64,000 bases of DNA from Terfezia claveryi (taxonomy: Eukaryota > Ascomycota > Pezizomycetes > Pezizales > Pezizaceae): positions 372,001 to 436,000 of the forward strand of contig WHUX01000018.1 in the NCBI GenBank assembly GCA_015179025.1, read 5' to 3'. Shown one piece after another: positions 46,201 through 60,200 of this stretch (the stretch's first letter is position 1; every line of letters starts with the position of its first letter). Under the pieces are notes generated by a model that worked only from the letters and a program-made list of their open reading frames with translations, did no database searches and was not told the origin of the DNA. The translations under genes and the position numbers were made by a program.

Positions 46201-49200
46201 CCAGTGGCGAAGATATATGAGGGTATGAAGATGGCTGCCACTGCTTGTCCCGCCCCCGCAGATCAATTCGTCCACTACCGAGGTGAAGCCAGAAGACATA
46301 CTCTTCAATAATATGGGCAGGGAAATCACCGGTGAGCTTCGATTTAGGGATGAGGTGATAAGTCTCTGTGCCCACTTTGGCACGTACCACAAGATCTGTT
46401 CCGTCCATTGCAAATGCGACCTAGTAACAAAAAATTCGGCATCAGCAAAGTGCCCTTGTCTCAGATAATTTAATTTGTACGAGTTATACTGTACCCGATT
46501 CTTTTCGAGCAGACGCCTGGTTTGGAATCCGGATTCCATTCCTAAAAGGTTGGCGGGACAGACGTCCAGCAGTTTCTACATATTCGTTAACCGGACTGGC
46601 AGTTGAGAAGAACAAAGTGCACACGCATGCGATAGCGAGACTCACCTCTCCTAAGATCTCTCGATATACAGGATGCGAAAGATAATTCGATGGCATTCTT
46701 CCCAGTGGTAAACCATCAACTAACAATTTACCGGTAAGGATATTGTAATGGGCAAGCTGATACGTTTCCCCTTTAGTCCAAACATTAGACACTATCCACC
46801 GTTGGTTGGGGGAACCCAATGCCAGCCATGAAGAGGAATTCGCATCATAGGACTCCCAAACCCTAGAGAAATCAAGCTTGACTCCCCCTTTGACTACCAT
46901 AGACCGGAAATACCCCTCAATTTTATGAGCTAGACGCATATCTCGTTGCACTAAAAGGCGAATCGAGGGCTCCAGTTTTTGTAAAGCCATTGAGAGATTG
47001 TCATGTATCAGGGTTGCACACTCAATCAAGTCGGCAAAGTCCTCCTGCGTCACAAGTAGCATCGGTAGAAACTCCACTCCAACATTGTAAGTTTCCCGGC
47101 ATATGACAGCAATTTGAACAACACGGAGTTGCATCATACGCATCTCGTCGGGTTTGTTGCAGTCATGCAAAGCCACGGAAAGCTCTCGAGCCCATTCTAA
47201 ACATATAACCCTTGCTCGCTTTAGGAAAGTCACAACCTCGACATGAAAGGGAGACCGGGAATACGTATTGGCATCACAATACATCAGAAGTTGGACTCCA
47301 AGGGTTATCAACAACCTTGCTGTAACCGCCTCCTGCCAATTTGACTTAATACTATCAAGCATACTGATGAGTTCCGCTAAGAGTTTGCGTTGAAAGGGGT
47401 CTTCTTGCAAATACGTGTGGGCTGCTCTAAGCACTCCACCAGTATCTCCCGGGGGGCCGGATTGCCACGCGCACAATGTGAAGAGCATGTTCACAGCCTC
47501 GGTATTGAATGTTAGCGTTCTTGCCCGCAATTCACGGAGCATATTCAGCCATTGAATTCGGCGGCCCGGGCGGACGAGACCAAAAGAAACATATTCGTTT
47601 AACTGGATCTCAGGGGGACACTCCGATTGCCTAGCAATGACTTGATTTGGGGAGGGTGGCGAGTACAGGAGGGCAAATTGTAGACGCCTATAAGGCCCCT
47701 CGGGCAGTGTGAAGGTGCACTCAGTGCGGATGAGACATTCCCCAAGCTCCTTTGGTATCCACTGTTCACTTGAATTGTCAAAGAGGCCAAAGGTGAGGCT
47801 ATTCCGAACACACACGCTGTTTAGATCAGTCGGTAACTTGGCAAATCGATAGTGCGAGCTGAGGAAGGACTTTGTGGCCGAAGCCCAGTGAATTTGCTGC
47901 CGTTTCTGGCGTTGGTTATACGTCTCGTAGTGAGTTGACAACTCCACAAAGGTGTAAAGATATTCGAAGGGCGCCCCTACACCTTCTTTCGCGGCCAATT
48001 GTCGAAGGCTAGGTACCACTTCCTTCAGGACGCTGTACGTTGTATCTCTCCAGACAGAGATTCCCCGGGGACACATCAGCTCAAACACAACGACCTTAGA
48101 CTCCAAATCATCGTCTGGCAATGGCCACTCAAATACTTCCACGCGAAAGCGTTCGGCCTCTTTGATTATCAAGCATTTCTGACATCGATATTGGTGGCGT
48201 TGCGTTCCTTTTTTCTGGTCTATATAATACTCACACTCCATCGCGTGGGCTGTTTCCTTGAGCTGCTCTTGCTCTGCCATCTTAGAGCTCAACTCAATTC
48301 GCTTTGCATACTTCCTCTCTTCTGCGCTTCCAATTATATGCAGTCGCAACTGCTGATAATCTGGATTTTGGTCAAAATATCTAACACAGAAAGATTTTCT
48401 CGTGGGTCTCCCTGAAAACATGTTGTCTATAGGCTCGCTGACGGATTTCTCAGACTTGGCCTTCCGAGCTTTCAAATATTCCTCAACTTCTAGTAGCCTC
48501 TCTCTTTGGTCAGGTTCCGTTAAGAGTATGGGGTTCAAGAAGCCGTCTGTGAAAAAGTATGGGGAATACTCCGCTAACAATGGATAGCAAGTAATCACCA
48601 GCAGGTCCATTGCTATCCACATCTCCATCAGAGTCAGGAAATAAACTGACATCCTTTCTGGGTTACCCATATATTGCTGTTTGCCGCAATCAATGTAGGC
48701 CTGAATTAATCTTCCGAGTTCCTCAATATAGCGGACGTCCTCGCCCTTCACCCAAACACGTAGATGATCTCTTACCCACAACTCTAGATCAGCCAAGGCA
48801 AGCTCCTTTTCAGGCACACTCGAGGCTGAAGTGATGCGTTCGAACTCTACAATAGGGAGTAAACCGTTGAACTGCACCAGCCTTTGTTGCTCCTGGGGTT
48901 GAAAGGGCTTCCGTTCGGGCTTTGTACTTGTCATACCCCAGGCACGTGCCCATTTGATATAAGGCTCGGAATTCGTCATTGAAAGCGAGGTGTCCAAGGC
49001 GGGCTTCAACTCCCATGGTGACCATGACAAGCTCCGAGAGTGGTGTTTACGTGTCCTCTCCCATCTGTTCTTTAATTCCTGTGCACACATCGATCCCACT
49101 CTTTTGGCCTCCTCTAGGATCTCGGGCGAGATATAATGGTATTCGTCTCCGGCTTCATCCATCAGTTTCATCACCCTGCGACTGAGTTTCGCATTCATTA

Positions 49201-50136
49201 CAAACAAAATATCACTAGCTATTCCTGATTCGACGGCTAGTTCAAGAACACTGCTCATAAGGTATAACATGAAGACTTTGTACTCAGCCCGCGTGGCATG
49301 ATCCATGAGAGTTTTTTGCAATGCAACCTTTACAGTCAACCAAAGTGGTGACCTACGCCAGGGAATGCGTGCATGGTTCCACAAAACCTCGTCCCCAACA
49401 CGCTTCTCAAAACGAGGCACCTCCACCGGTTCCCCAACTCCTCTCAAGATCCCAGTGAGAAGCACGGTAATGAACATAGGGTCCGCAGTTTCTCGTTCCT
49501 CTGCAACAGTTGAGGAGCCTTTTGCGTGCTTGTTGGGTGCTAAGGTACTATCACGCTTCATCTTCTCCAAAAATGAGGATAGCTCAACCAAAAGCCTATA
49601 GGGTCTGAGCTTGAGCTTTCTAAGATCCACAGAAATGGCGGGGCCAGGGTACGAGCAACGGAGTTTCCCGATTGGTTTCAATACTTCTGAGCTCAAAGGT
49701 GACACTTCAAAGGACTGAAATATCATCGAATTGGTAGTTTGCTGAAGCATGAGCCCGGCGTTTTGAGCACCAATATGCAAAGCCACCACATCTATACCTT
49801 CTGTATTAGGCTATAGCAGCAAATTTATGTTCTAGAGACAAACCCACCTCCAGGCTTCATGCCCAAGACTGCTCTCTTGAAAGCACTTGCATCCAATGCA
49901 TTTGCGTTATCTAGCCGCGAGAAATTCTCCAGCATCTTGAAGGCAGGCTCCCACGCTTCCTGGACCTCCCACGACACAAACTGTTTATAATCCTCAGCCG
50001 CACGAACGCAGAGTCGGAGAAGAGCAGAATTATGCTCTCCAGCATCAACTTCAGATTTTTGAGGAAGCTTCGGCGGAAGGAAGACATGATTGATGATGAA
50101 CGTTAGAGAATCAGCTTCAATTTCAACTGTACTCAT
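40288..50136 (-). CDS. Giant DUF6606/DUF3638/DUF3645 P-loop protein (~3174 aa, six exons)
   Basis: Exons on the minus strand are 50136-49848, 49800-46646, 46575-46495, 46420-42946, 42890-41700 and 41621-40288. Introns are 47, 70, 74, 55 and 78 nt, all GT-AG, and the total coding length is divisible by three. The N-terminus (FIINHVFLPPKLPQ, then HIGAQNAGLML) is DUF6606. A Walker A motif (MGEGKTSVIVPIV, near residue 2100) and a Walker B-like ILDESDEIL (near 2243) mark DUF3638. A second acidic motif, YLDEAHTRGTD (D near 2698), followed by RLVQACMRMRKL, lies in the DUF3645-type region, resembling SF2 helicase motif II and a following arginine-rich motif. Homologues are often labelled ubiquitinyl hydrolase, but the biochemical activity is not established to my knowledge. 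The fifth intron is stop-free and in frame, so an automatic model could miss it. Confidence 0.92.
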
Positions 50137-52559
50137 AAACCCCAGAATTAGTAAGATGGAACTCTTAAGTTCAACTAGCTCCCGGGAGAGAAGGACATTG
50201 AGATGCTCTCATCGCTTAAGCTTGCTTGTGGGATTGGTATCCCTGGTAAAAGCGAGTATACTTATTTATCTGTGAAATCGGTTCAGTAAAGAATTGGATT
50301 CAACGAAATCGTCACAGTTGTACTTGTGTAAGGTGACTCGATTGAGAGCTCGGGATGGAGATATCAATATTGTAGAATAGGTACCTCCGCCGCCCTACAC
50401 GCATAGCTGCCTCGAGTCTGGATGCAATGCTTACTGCCCGCTCAACTGGCCTGCAAGGCCCACCGTGGGGGCCGCGCGTTGTGTGTTTCAAAAATCCAGC
50501 TGCAAGTGCGTTGAGCCTTTTCGGCAATGATCTACAATATCGTGATAAGAACGGGCCGACTTGGCATACATTGAATCTTGATTGGACGAGTAGAGCATGA
50601 ACTAGTATAGTGCATGTATCTATATTTGTTTAATATAGTATCTACCAACCTCATAAGTATATATGCTTAAGTATAGAGGAATACCTACCTCACTCCAAAC
50701 TGCTGGTTAATGAGACAACTGAGCCCCATCGGTTGAGTGCTGTTCAGATTTCATGTGGTATTCCATCGAATGGCCATTCGGAGTAAGCGCCGTGGTGATA
50801 CTGAATCACACGCCTTACTATTGGTCCAAGTTTGACCGGCGACCAAATCGGCCGATTATTGCGTTGCGTATGATGCAATTAAAACCCGCCTGAGCAATAC
50901 CAATGTACTTGATAAGGAATCTAGGCAAGCACTTTATTTATATAAATACGTTCTCAACAATTTATATACACAAAACAATGGTGAACTGTACAGCAAAAAC
51001 CCACCATATTATCAAAAGTAAGTTACCCTCAATTGGAAACCTCTACATACACTAGTGACTCTAGCGCTGTACTTACCCAACTTTCCCAGAACTGCTGCTA
51101 CTCCACTCGGAACTTGCAACCAGACAAGAGGGTTACGACTCAAGATAATAAGTATCTACTTAGGAACATGCATGGGTACGATGGTCCAGGGCTGTTATCT
51201 CAACGTGCATGCATGTACATGTACATGCTTTTTAAATTTAGCACTCTAATGGTGTACAATGCATTACCCTGAAATCCCATAAGAATCGTGCACTCTGTAC
51301 CTGCCCCATAAAGAGCAGCCATATATACCTACTCTCCCGCGCGCGACCCTTCCCATTACAATTGCTGAGATCTCCGGACTTAGTTTAGCACTACCTCCTA
51401 CAGTATAACAATCGGTGCATGATGCTAATATGCTTACGACGTATAATCCCGCACTTAGTCTAGACCTCCTTTTTTTTTAAGCTACATACACTCGCCAAGA
51501 TCTGCTGGTAGCATGCATAACCTCATTCTTTTTTATTTCACTTTCGGCCGAGGAAAGTGACTTGCTGTCACTTTCCACCTTTTCAACTTTATTTAAAAGT
51601 CCGGTGCTAACCCTTCGAGTCTAGCCAGGCGATGCATCTTTGAAGTTCATCATGTATGGTTATATATGGGTTTTATTACAGTAAATTTTTTTGTTTGTTT
51701 AAAACACTTTTTGGAGCTGATTCCAGCTCAGAGTTGACATGTTATGTATTAGGGCAAGTATACTAGTAGCAAGTAATGCATGTAAGAAACTTCAAAAGGA
51801 TGTCGAATGAAACTACAAAATCATAAATAGTATTAACCTCCTAAAGTCCTACAGCAATAAACATTTTAAAATAGTATATCATCACCTACTAGGTAGAATA
51901 TAAGAACAGGAGGACACTTCTAAAGGAACTAGGTTCCAGTCAATACTACCTTATTGCTTATCATAGTCATTAGCTTCTGCAGATCCACCTCTACTTTCTT
52001 CCTTTGATCATTTATGATAAACTGAATACACCACAGGTAACTAGCCATATAGGAACTTGACCTTCCAACTCCCAAATTTGGGTTTACCATCCAGGTTTAG
52101 CTTGTTGCCATTTAAATTCGATCTTTACAAATAGGGGTAGTACCTATCATTTACTTGCCAAAGTAAGAGCAATATAATGGATGTGGAATGAGACTACTAT
52201 GTAGTGAGGTATAATCTCTCGATACAGCTGCTTGGGTTATTGTAAAGAAACCCATGGGGAAGCAGTGAGGGTCAGTGTTTTTGAAGTCAGAGATTTCCAT
52301 TGCATATTTTGACCCAGGGACTTCAAAAAGTTATCAGTTTGCCAATCATAAGGTATCTTACCTAAGCAGGTACTGTATTATACATACTAATGCCTTTTAG
52401 ATGATGTAGGCCTTATTTCTCTGAGTAGAAAAGCGTTGTGTATCACGGCGCCGTTCCTGGAACAACTTCATGTGCCAGATATTTCTTAGTAAAGTAGATC
52501 TGGAAACTGGCAAATAAAAATATTGAGCCAGCTTTTTTATCTGGCAGCTTCTAGGTCTG
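50137..52559. other. Intergenic stretch, no gene recognised
   Basis: This is the promoter side of the giant gene and the 3' side of the permease gene. A perfect 10-bp-arm hairpin lies at 51552-51576. Other than that I see short chance frames only. Confidence 0.45.
51552..51576. repeat. Perfect hairpin, 10-bp arms, 5-nt loop
   Basis: GGAAAGTGAC and GTCACTTTCC flank the loop TTGCT. It lies in a gene-free region, over 1 kb from any supported gene. It could be chance or a small RNA or terminator structure. Confidence 0.5.
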
Positions 52560-54202
52560 TTAGCCTGTATAGAAGTTATTCTCATCTCTCTTTAGTATTT
52601 TCAACTCCAGCCATCTCAGTGGAGGGTATACCAACGCCGCCCAAGCAAATCCCACATAATTTCCCATCTAATATCACACATATGCTCTATTAGCTCCTAT
52701 ATATCTCGTGCTGCAAAGATTTAGAAATTGGTTGGAGAACTTACATCCGCCCCATACTCCCCCACCTCCTTTGCAATAGGCCCAATATACCACTTTTGCG
52801 CCATGCACAAGATCGCCCCTGCCCATCCTATAAGAAACGCAATCACCGCCGCACCCCCGAAAGGCAATTTTGTCCTATCATTCCAATTCTCCCAATTGAA
52901 CCTTACCTTCCCCATTCCCTTATAGAAGATCAGATGCTCCTCGAGCATAATTGCAACCCAAATACTAACCCAATACCCCATCAACGCCAGAAAATCTGTA
53001 AATATCGTTGCTAGGCTCTCTCTTCCTGCGATCCCGCAAATGGTGTATATAATTACACCCAACGTGTTCCATACGAACCGCGGGACGTAGTAAAACCACT
53101 GTCCAAGAACTTGAAAGTCAACTCCAGCAACATATGTGGGAGCGGTCATGTTAGCTATGAGTCCCAGAGCGACAATGACGCTGCAAAAGTTGCCGAAATT
53201 GCCGAGAGCTGAGTATCCTGCTACAATAAGGGCTCCTTGTGAAGTATCGAGGGCAGAGGACCAGGCTTTGTCCGTAGTAACCCCAGTAGCGAGTCCAATT
53301 CCCAGCATAAATGTAAATGTAAAGCTTAGGGACAGGCCAATCATTGTTACGCAGAAAACCTTGACCTTCGAAGTGTTCTCGGGATAATAAACGAAGAAAT
53401 CCGATGCGATGCCAGCGTACGTGATCGCTGCTGAAAGACAGAGGGAAAAGAAGGAGATGCTATTCCCCGTGAGGGTTCTTGAGTCAACACCCTCATATGG
53501 CGCAGATGAAAGGTTGAAATTTGGCCCAGCAACCCCAGCAAGAATACATAGTACCACCATCTGCGGTATCCATGAATACCGCTCGTACCAGTGGACGATG
53601 GAGTATCCAAATGTTGTAATCGCCCAGGTGATCACACTGACGATAACAATGCCAACAACGACACTCATTGAGTCGTCTTTGCTTACCACACTTAGAATCT
53701 GCCCTGCAATAACTGCATCGATAAGACAATAACCCAATGCCACAATGATATTTAACACGACAACCAATTTTGCTCCCCGCCATCCCATCGAATATCTAGC
53801 CAACACCATTGCTCTAAGTCCCGAAGAAGGGCCAAAAGTGGAGATGTATGCTACGGGAAGACATCCTACGAACATCCCGAAAACTGATAGTAGGGTGGAG
53901 TCGAGGAAAGAGAGACGGAAGATTGAGGGGCCGAGCATTCCAAGGGTGAGATTATTTGCGGCGAGGTTAATGCTAAACCAAAGGAGGGAAATTTGTCCCA
54001 AGGACGTTTGGGGCGAGCCTGCAGCGTGGCGCTCATGGGGGAGGACACGTTGAATACCCCGACCTTCGACATTGTATTTGATGAGGGTGGATTCCCAGCG
54101 CTGTAAGAGGGTCTTGTTGCTTGTGGGTGGAGTGAGGACATTAACTTGATGTTCATGTGCCGGACTTCGAGAGTCGCCATCTTTTTCCATATCTTGACCC
54201 AT
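52560..54202 (-). CDS. NCS1 purine-cytosine permease (FCY2/fcyB-like)
   Basis: The main exon is 54202-52745, from the ATG at 54200-54202 (MGQDMEKDGD). A 77-nt intron at 52668-52744 (GTAAGT donor, GATATTAG acceptor, phase 0) joins it to a last exon 52667-52560 (MGNYVGFAWAALVYPPLRW...) ending at TAA, for a total of about 521 residues. Reading straight on from the donor would give a truncated tail (VSSPTNF) instead of the conserved GxYVGFAWAALVYPPLR end. The protein shows the family pattern: a hydrophilic N-terminus with IKYNVEGRGIQRV, about 12 hydrophobic segments, and conserved NNLTLGMLGP and SSGLRAMVLARYSMGWRG. It imports cytosine and/or purines by proton symport at the plasma membrane (family knowledge). 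I do not assign a gene symbol because substrate choice cannot be read from the sequence. Confidence 0.93.
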
Positions 54203-57200
54203 TGCAATGATCACCTATCTCTAACTGCGTCAGTACATGTAAACTCGGCAGAGAATAGAAAATGGAAGCAAGGGGAGGGGCAAGCATAATCATTCCGTTA
54301 GAATTATCTAGATCAAGTTCAACCGTATATTCTCACCCCGTTGTATGATCCCTAGTCATATTTTTCTGTTGACAGATCAATCATATCACGACAACGAGCA
54401 CCGGTACATGCTTGAGTTTACCTGGGTGGAAGACATGGCCTTTTCTATGGACGATATATTCTTTGCTTATTGGAGTCATGGTAATTTCCAGAGCTGGAAA
54501 ACCAGCAGTGCGGCCTTATATGACGAAGTATAGTCTTGCATGCAAGCAAGATAGCTGGGTAAAGTAGAGAAATACGATATATCGGTCGCAAGCTCAAGCT
54601 TAATGGGGAATTACCTTAATTGAGGAATTGGCGCAGGAGTATATGCAAAAAGGCAATCTCAGTGTGTTCTGATACATAAGTAGGGGACTTTTTTCACCCT
54701 TGCATATCGATAACCTCCATGGATGTCTCAAATTGAAGCATCAGGAGCGAGCGGCTTAAATTTTGCAAGTTTGCGAAATATAGTCAAGCATGCTAACCAC
54801 ATCGCCCTAACGAAATATCAGATCAGAAATCTGTGGATAAATTATAAGACGTATCTCAAGTAATGGGGTCTGCGTGCGAATTCTTGTTTGAAGTTTTCGA
54901 TTTATATAGAAAACCATATTTGCAGAAAATTAACTCCACAACCTGTATCTTATGATTGATCTCTCTTTGAGGGCTCCATAAAACTTAGCTAACTAGACTC
55001 ATACAATATCTGTACCTAAGCCTAGGATTCACCATATACCACTCCGTCGCAGTGGATTCATACATGAGTCTCTGAACCAATATTGTGCATGTCTAGGGGA
55101 GGGCTACGGTTGGGACCACAAGAGTTGCGCGTGACTTCTCTGTTCTAGAAACTTATCCCGGGGTAATAACCAATGTAATATGGTCATGGAATTGAGTGTG
55201 ATCTTAACCTTATTCGCATTTCTACGGTACTTAAGATTCCGGATGGTAATGGAGTTGCTGTAATCAACTCTATAAGCACAGGCATGTACAGTACATGCAC
55301 GAGATAGGGTAGTCTCTAGCTGTCAAATATTTAAAGTATTACAGCTTACTTGATACCTTCCAGTCAGACTAGTTTTCTACCTCGAATTCGAAATGCGCTC
55401 GTGCCCAGACGTTTTTTATATCTCGAGCTCGTCACCGAAACCGACCTCCTCAAGGACTAGTGTAAAAGGCCACAATAAAACCAATTGAAGGGGATATCTC
55501 GATGACGCAATAGATCAAGTTGAGATTCCAGACCAGACCAGGGAGATGCTGTATATGCTAAAAAATCTGATAAATCTGGTCAGATGTATCATGTTACCTT
55601 GAAGCACGGCAGCAGAAAAGCTTGCCTTCGTTGCACAATCTGAGACGAGCCCCCTTCAACGGCATTACAAACTTGCATTCGAATACTGTACGTACAGTAA
55701 CTACGTACAGTAACTACCTATAGTACTAATACATTAGTCTTCGCATTTTGGCGTTTTTACACCAAAGGTGCGGTGGAGTGTTTTTTTTAATTAAAATGAT
55801 AAGCCAGTCCACCTTCGGGGAGGCCCGGGTGGATTCAAGGGTCAGCATTCCCTTGACAAAAATCTTCGCAACCCAATCAATGAACCTCCACAACGGCGCA
55901 ACATCACAGCGACGGCACCCAAAACGTTGAGAGGAGAGATAACAAATGGAGCAGAGAAACGTGCTGTACTAGTTAGTGCTGCATTATTTATTATATACTT
56001 TTGCTACTATTCTTTCATTGTTGGGAGATCTTAAAATACAGTGAAATATCTTATCAAACGTACGATAGAAAGGAGGTCTATAGACAATACCCACCTCCTT
56101 GGATATCCTCGGAAACAACCACTTTGTTTTGAAATTAGGCCACCCTGAATATTTGTAGTATACTAGACTCATTTCAGCTTACTTATTTTCATTTACAAAT
56201 GACAAGTATTCGATCCTAGCCTAGCATGCAGAGTTTACTTCCTATCAATATCTCTAGAACCACCTCTATCAAAAACCTGCCTGATAGTAAAATGCTCTAG
56301 GATTACTAGTCCATTTTTTAGTATCAGCAGTTTTGGTCTTTTTACTTTTCTATTTCTTTAATGTTGATGGTACATACCCCAGAGCACTGGTGTTCGTTGA
56401 CTGCTGGGGAGGGAATTATCTGAGCAAAGCCTCATGGTTATCTCCTGTTTGCACGGGCACGTGCCCACACCTTTCCTACTTTTGTAGTTGAAGATACCAA
56501 GGGCAAGCCCCAGGACAAGTTTCCAGATGCTACGAATCCTTAAAGTTCTTTATCATAAACTTCATGCCATAAATGCACAATACAGGGAGAGGCGAATCTC
56601 CCAATGGAGACTTTGAGATGCTTTCTGCATAATTTCAATGCGTGGGGGAAAGGTATTACGCGCGCACTGCATATTCAGCAGGTTGGTGCGCAAATTAATA
56701 ACTTTCCCTCACGCACTATAGATAAGCCAAGTGGTACAGTAACCAGCCGTGTAAGGCAGGCCGGTCGTTACTGTTGAATGGTTAGAAACACTAAGGTTTT
56801 ATCCGGTTACCGTCAATACTAGTAAATTGTGCCGACTAAATAATCTTGTCTTAGGCTAGACAGCAACCTATAAATGAAGTGTTTTAATCTTTTAAGAAAG
56901 ATATAGGGCTGCTTCATTGAGCCAAACTCATCAAGTTTGGTGAGAGAAAACTGCAGACCGTTGGTGTTCCTCCAAGTATATAGAATTATAGTCATTCCCC
57001 CCCCCGTGCTTCAAACCTACTCTTCTGCATGGCCCTTTTGAGAGACACGTGGTCGGCCCAGTACAGAAGCATTGATTTCGAAACGATGATTGTCGTTGTG
57101 GATCTGAATTAATTCGAATATATCTCTGAGATGTCCTTCCACCTGATGCCCCTTCCGCCCTTGCTTATTCAGAAACTGTGACCCGAGTCCCCTCTGCTGC

Positions 57201-60200
57201 CAATGATGCCAGATCTAAAGAGACAAAACAAGCACTGCTCCCAGCATTCCCCAGCTCAGGTTTGGTAGATTCTCGTATCAAGCCAGACAATTATACATGG
57301 AGGCAACAATTCCAATAGCTCCCTTTGACAATTAACACAGGCCCAGGTTCAAACATAACGCTCATTCGTCCCTTGCTCCATTAAGTGTTAGTTATTCAAT
57401 TTAAGGTGTATCTATGGTCGAATGTGGTGTTATGGAATGACCTGTATAGCCATGACTGAAGTACCCTAGCTGAATCTTGCTTTAATGGATTAACTATTCC
57501 ATATTATCTCGAGAAATTCGCTAGCACGAACACAGTCGCTAAAGCATGCAGAGTGGAGGGTTATGCCCAAGAAGGCAAAGGACCGCATACGACATATTGA
57601 GCAAACAACAATAATCAACCTCATCGAAGGCAGAAGATGTAGATAGCAAACTCAAATACCACAATGAAGTTCATCCATTTAGTTTATGCTTAAGCCTATT
57701 TGTATATTATGTTTAGGGGGCACCACCAAGACACAGACGAGTTTTGCAGCCTATATCAGTATCTGATACCAATATCCTACAGCACCTACCTGGTACTTGA
57801 AAGCCGATCCCTGCTATGCCACGAGCAAAAACAAGACTGGACCTAAGCTTAAGAGTTTGGAAATCGAGTATACAGTATAAGGTTCGGGAAGCTTTCTCAA
57901 AGAGTAAAACGCAGCTACTCAAGAGAGAAAAGATAGAAGTCTTAATGTTTTTCTACATCCTCGACTTCCAAAGGATGGTGATGAGGATGATGATTCTGAT
58001 GTATTTGAATAGACCTCGGTCATTGAAGATTATTTATATACTATTACCTCCTCCACAGCTCCTCCCTGAATAGATATCACGCTTTTAGATCATATTTTTG
58101 ATACTATAGTATAGGTTCGCTGCATAATGTAGAAGCAGAATGTGCATTGCCGTGCTTCTTTATTCTGACACCTCTGTTCGCGCTAGCAAATTTCTCGAGA
58201 TAATACGGTTTTTAATTAGAGGGCCCATGGTTTGGATTGGTACACGCAGACGTGATTTCCTGGACCCTCCTGCGCAGCTGCAAACCGCACGCAGCAGAGT
58301 TCCCTACCATGCTAGTAATTACCCCAAGTTTTATGCTCTTCACAATGCGTTGACACCCAGGACTGCTTTTAGAATCCAACCAGACTCTAGAATCTGTTAG
58401 GCAAGATACCTATGGGATTAGTATCAACCTTACCCTGCCTAGTCCTAATCAAATTCCTTGATCACCATGGTACCAATCCCCCGGACGAATTGTGGCCCTT
58501 TCAACTTCTGGCTCAACGGGATTGGCAAAGCCGATTTCAGCAGGTACCCACACTGCGAGAGTGATAGCACGGCGGCACACACGTAGCGTTTCACTGCCCG
58601 AGGTTTAAAGCGGAGAGACGGGAGCTCATCCCCTCGGCCCTCCTGGGCCGGTGTGGACCAGAAAAGACTTTACTTCATCTCAAGGGATGGGGTAAGACCC
58701 CCCATTCACCACTTTCTTTCACTTTACCTTCCCCCTCTGGATACAAGATAGTGAGAATGAAAAGGTCTGGGACATGGTGGAAGACTTCCCCAACGCCGTT
58801 TACTTAAATCTGAGATATATACGAGAGAGGGTCAGGACGTTGCTGTTGCCGCTGGGAGCTGGACAGACCTGAGATGAGAAATGAGTTGGAAAGACATAAT
58901 GGTGTAGAATGAGAGCGGAAAATATACTTTTACCAGAGAATGTGCATTTCCCACTACACCCCCACGATTCCGATTAATTAGAGAGCGAATTTTTCCTCTA
59001 TACAGAAAGCAGACATTCTCTTTCAGTCTCAGTCCCAGTTTCCCTCGTGATTAAACCCGAGCCGGGGTTTCTTCTCCTTTATATCTACCTACACATAAAT
59101 TGCGCGGGCGGTAGATTAACTTGCCTTCACCCGGGTGGTACATATGTGTACTGCTCTTTTCGAAAGTACTAAACCGTTACCCTGAGGACACCATACGAGA
59201 CTAGGCTTTGTTTGATATACTCTCAAAAAATCTACAAATATGCACAAGCTATCTCAACATTTACTGTATGTACATGTATGTAGATTCGAATCAATCCCCT
59301 CTCCAGGCCCCGCTGCCTGCGGACTGGAATCTCCCGCTATGTTTATGCCATCACAATCTGATGAAAACTAAATACTGCAGAGCTCTGAAGCCACTCCAAG
59401 TGTGTGCTGCACCTTACCCACATCTGATTGCCTGCCTGGTTTCTAATTCCCTTCTCCCTACGGGACTGAGAGGCTTTGCCTCCTTGATACATCAAGTAAT
59501 AAGAGAAGCAGATCTAGTAAATATGACACATAATTGGGAAGTTTAAGTGGTCATATCCGGAAATCCTCTTTTACTCCGCTAATACATTACTTTTTTATGC
59601 CTTCCATTTTGTATACAGCTGGTAAAGAATTACATGAATTGAGACACGTACTCAGGTAACAAGATTAACAAAACTTATTTAGGTAATATTTACAAAGTAA
59701 TAATAAAGTAACATTGGGAACATAGAATTTACGTAATATTTGTTTCAAATAACATTAGAGTAATACACGAAGGGAATAAGGCATAAAAATGTGATATTAT
59801 CTGAGGACATTTTTCGTAGAACATTTACTTAAATTTGTGATCTTTACCGTAGAGTTTTCCCCAAGTCTTCGCCTCCGATATTCCCCACCCCGGTAGCCAT
59901 ATACCCCCTTATCAGTAACTTATGTTTAGCAGTTGCACGATCTGATAAATTCTTATGGCCGAGATAAGAAGTGATTCCACCCATGTCCCGAGATCAGGGT
60001 AATAACCATGTACATATCTGCAGCTGATTTACCTCTCTTCTCTAATTACATATCACTTCCATCATATCGCATCCCCCCACATGAATTATTGGGAATGCTA
60101 TGCATTGCCGTTTCAGATTCTCACCTTAGAACTACCGAACCTACTCGCCCCCAAAAGGGATTTAACACAAAAACACAAGACATGCACAAAGGTTGTGGAG

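Noticed and set aside
46147..46539. 130-codon frame overlapping exons of the giant gene
   Set aside because: Its first part is the real small exon (46495-46575) read on through an intron; the rest is out of frame with the conserved protein.
56444..56472. GGGCACGTGCCC palindrome
   Set aside because: A 12-bp palindrome is expected by chance in 64 kb and has no gene nearby.
59578..59800. Possible MITE with TTTATGCCTT-like ends
   Set aside because: Only 12-15 bp of imperfect inverted similarity and no target duplication; too weak to call.
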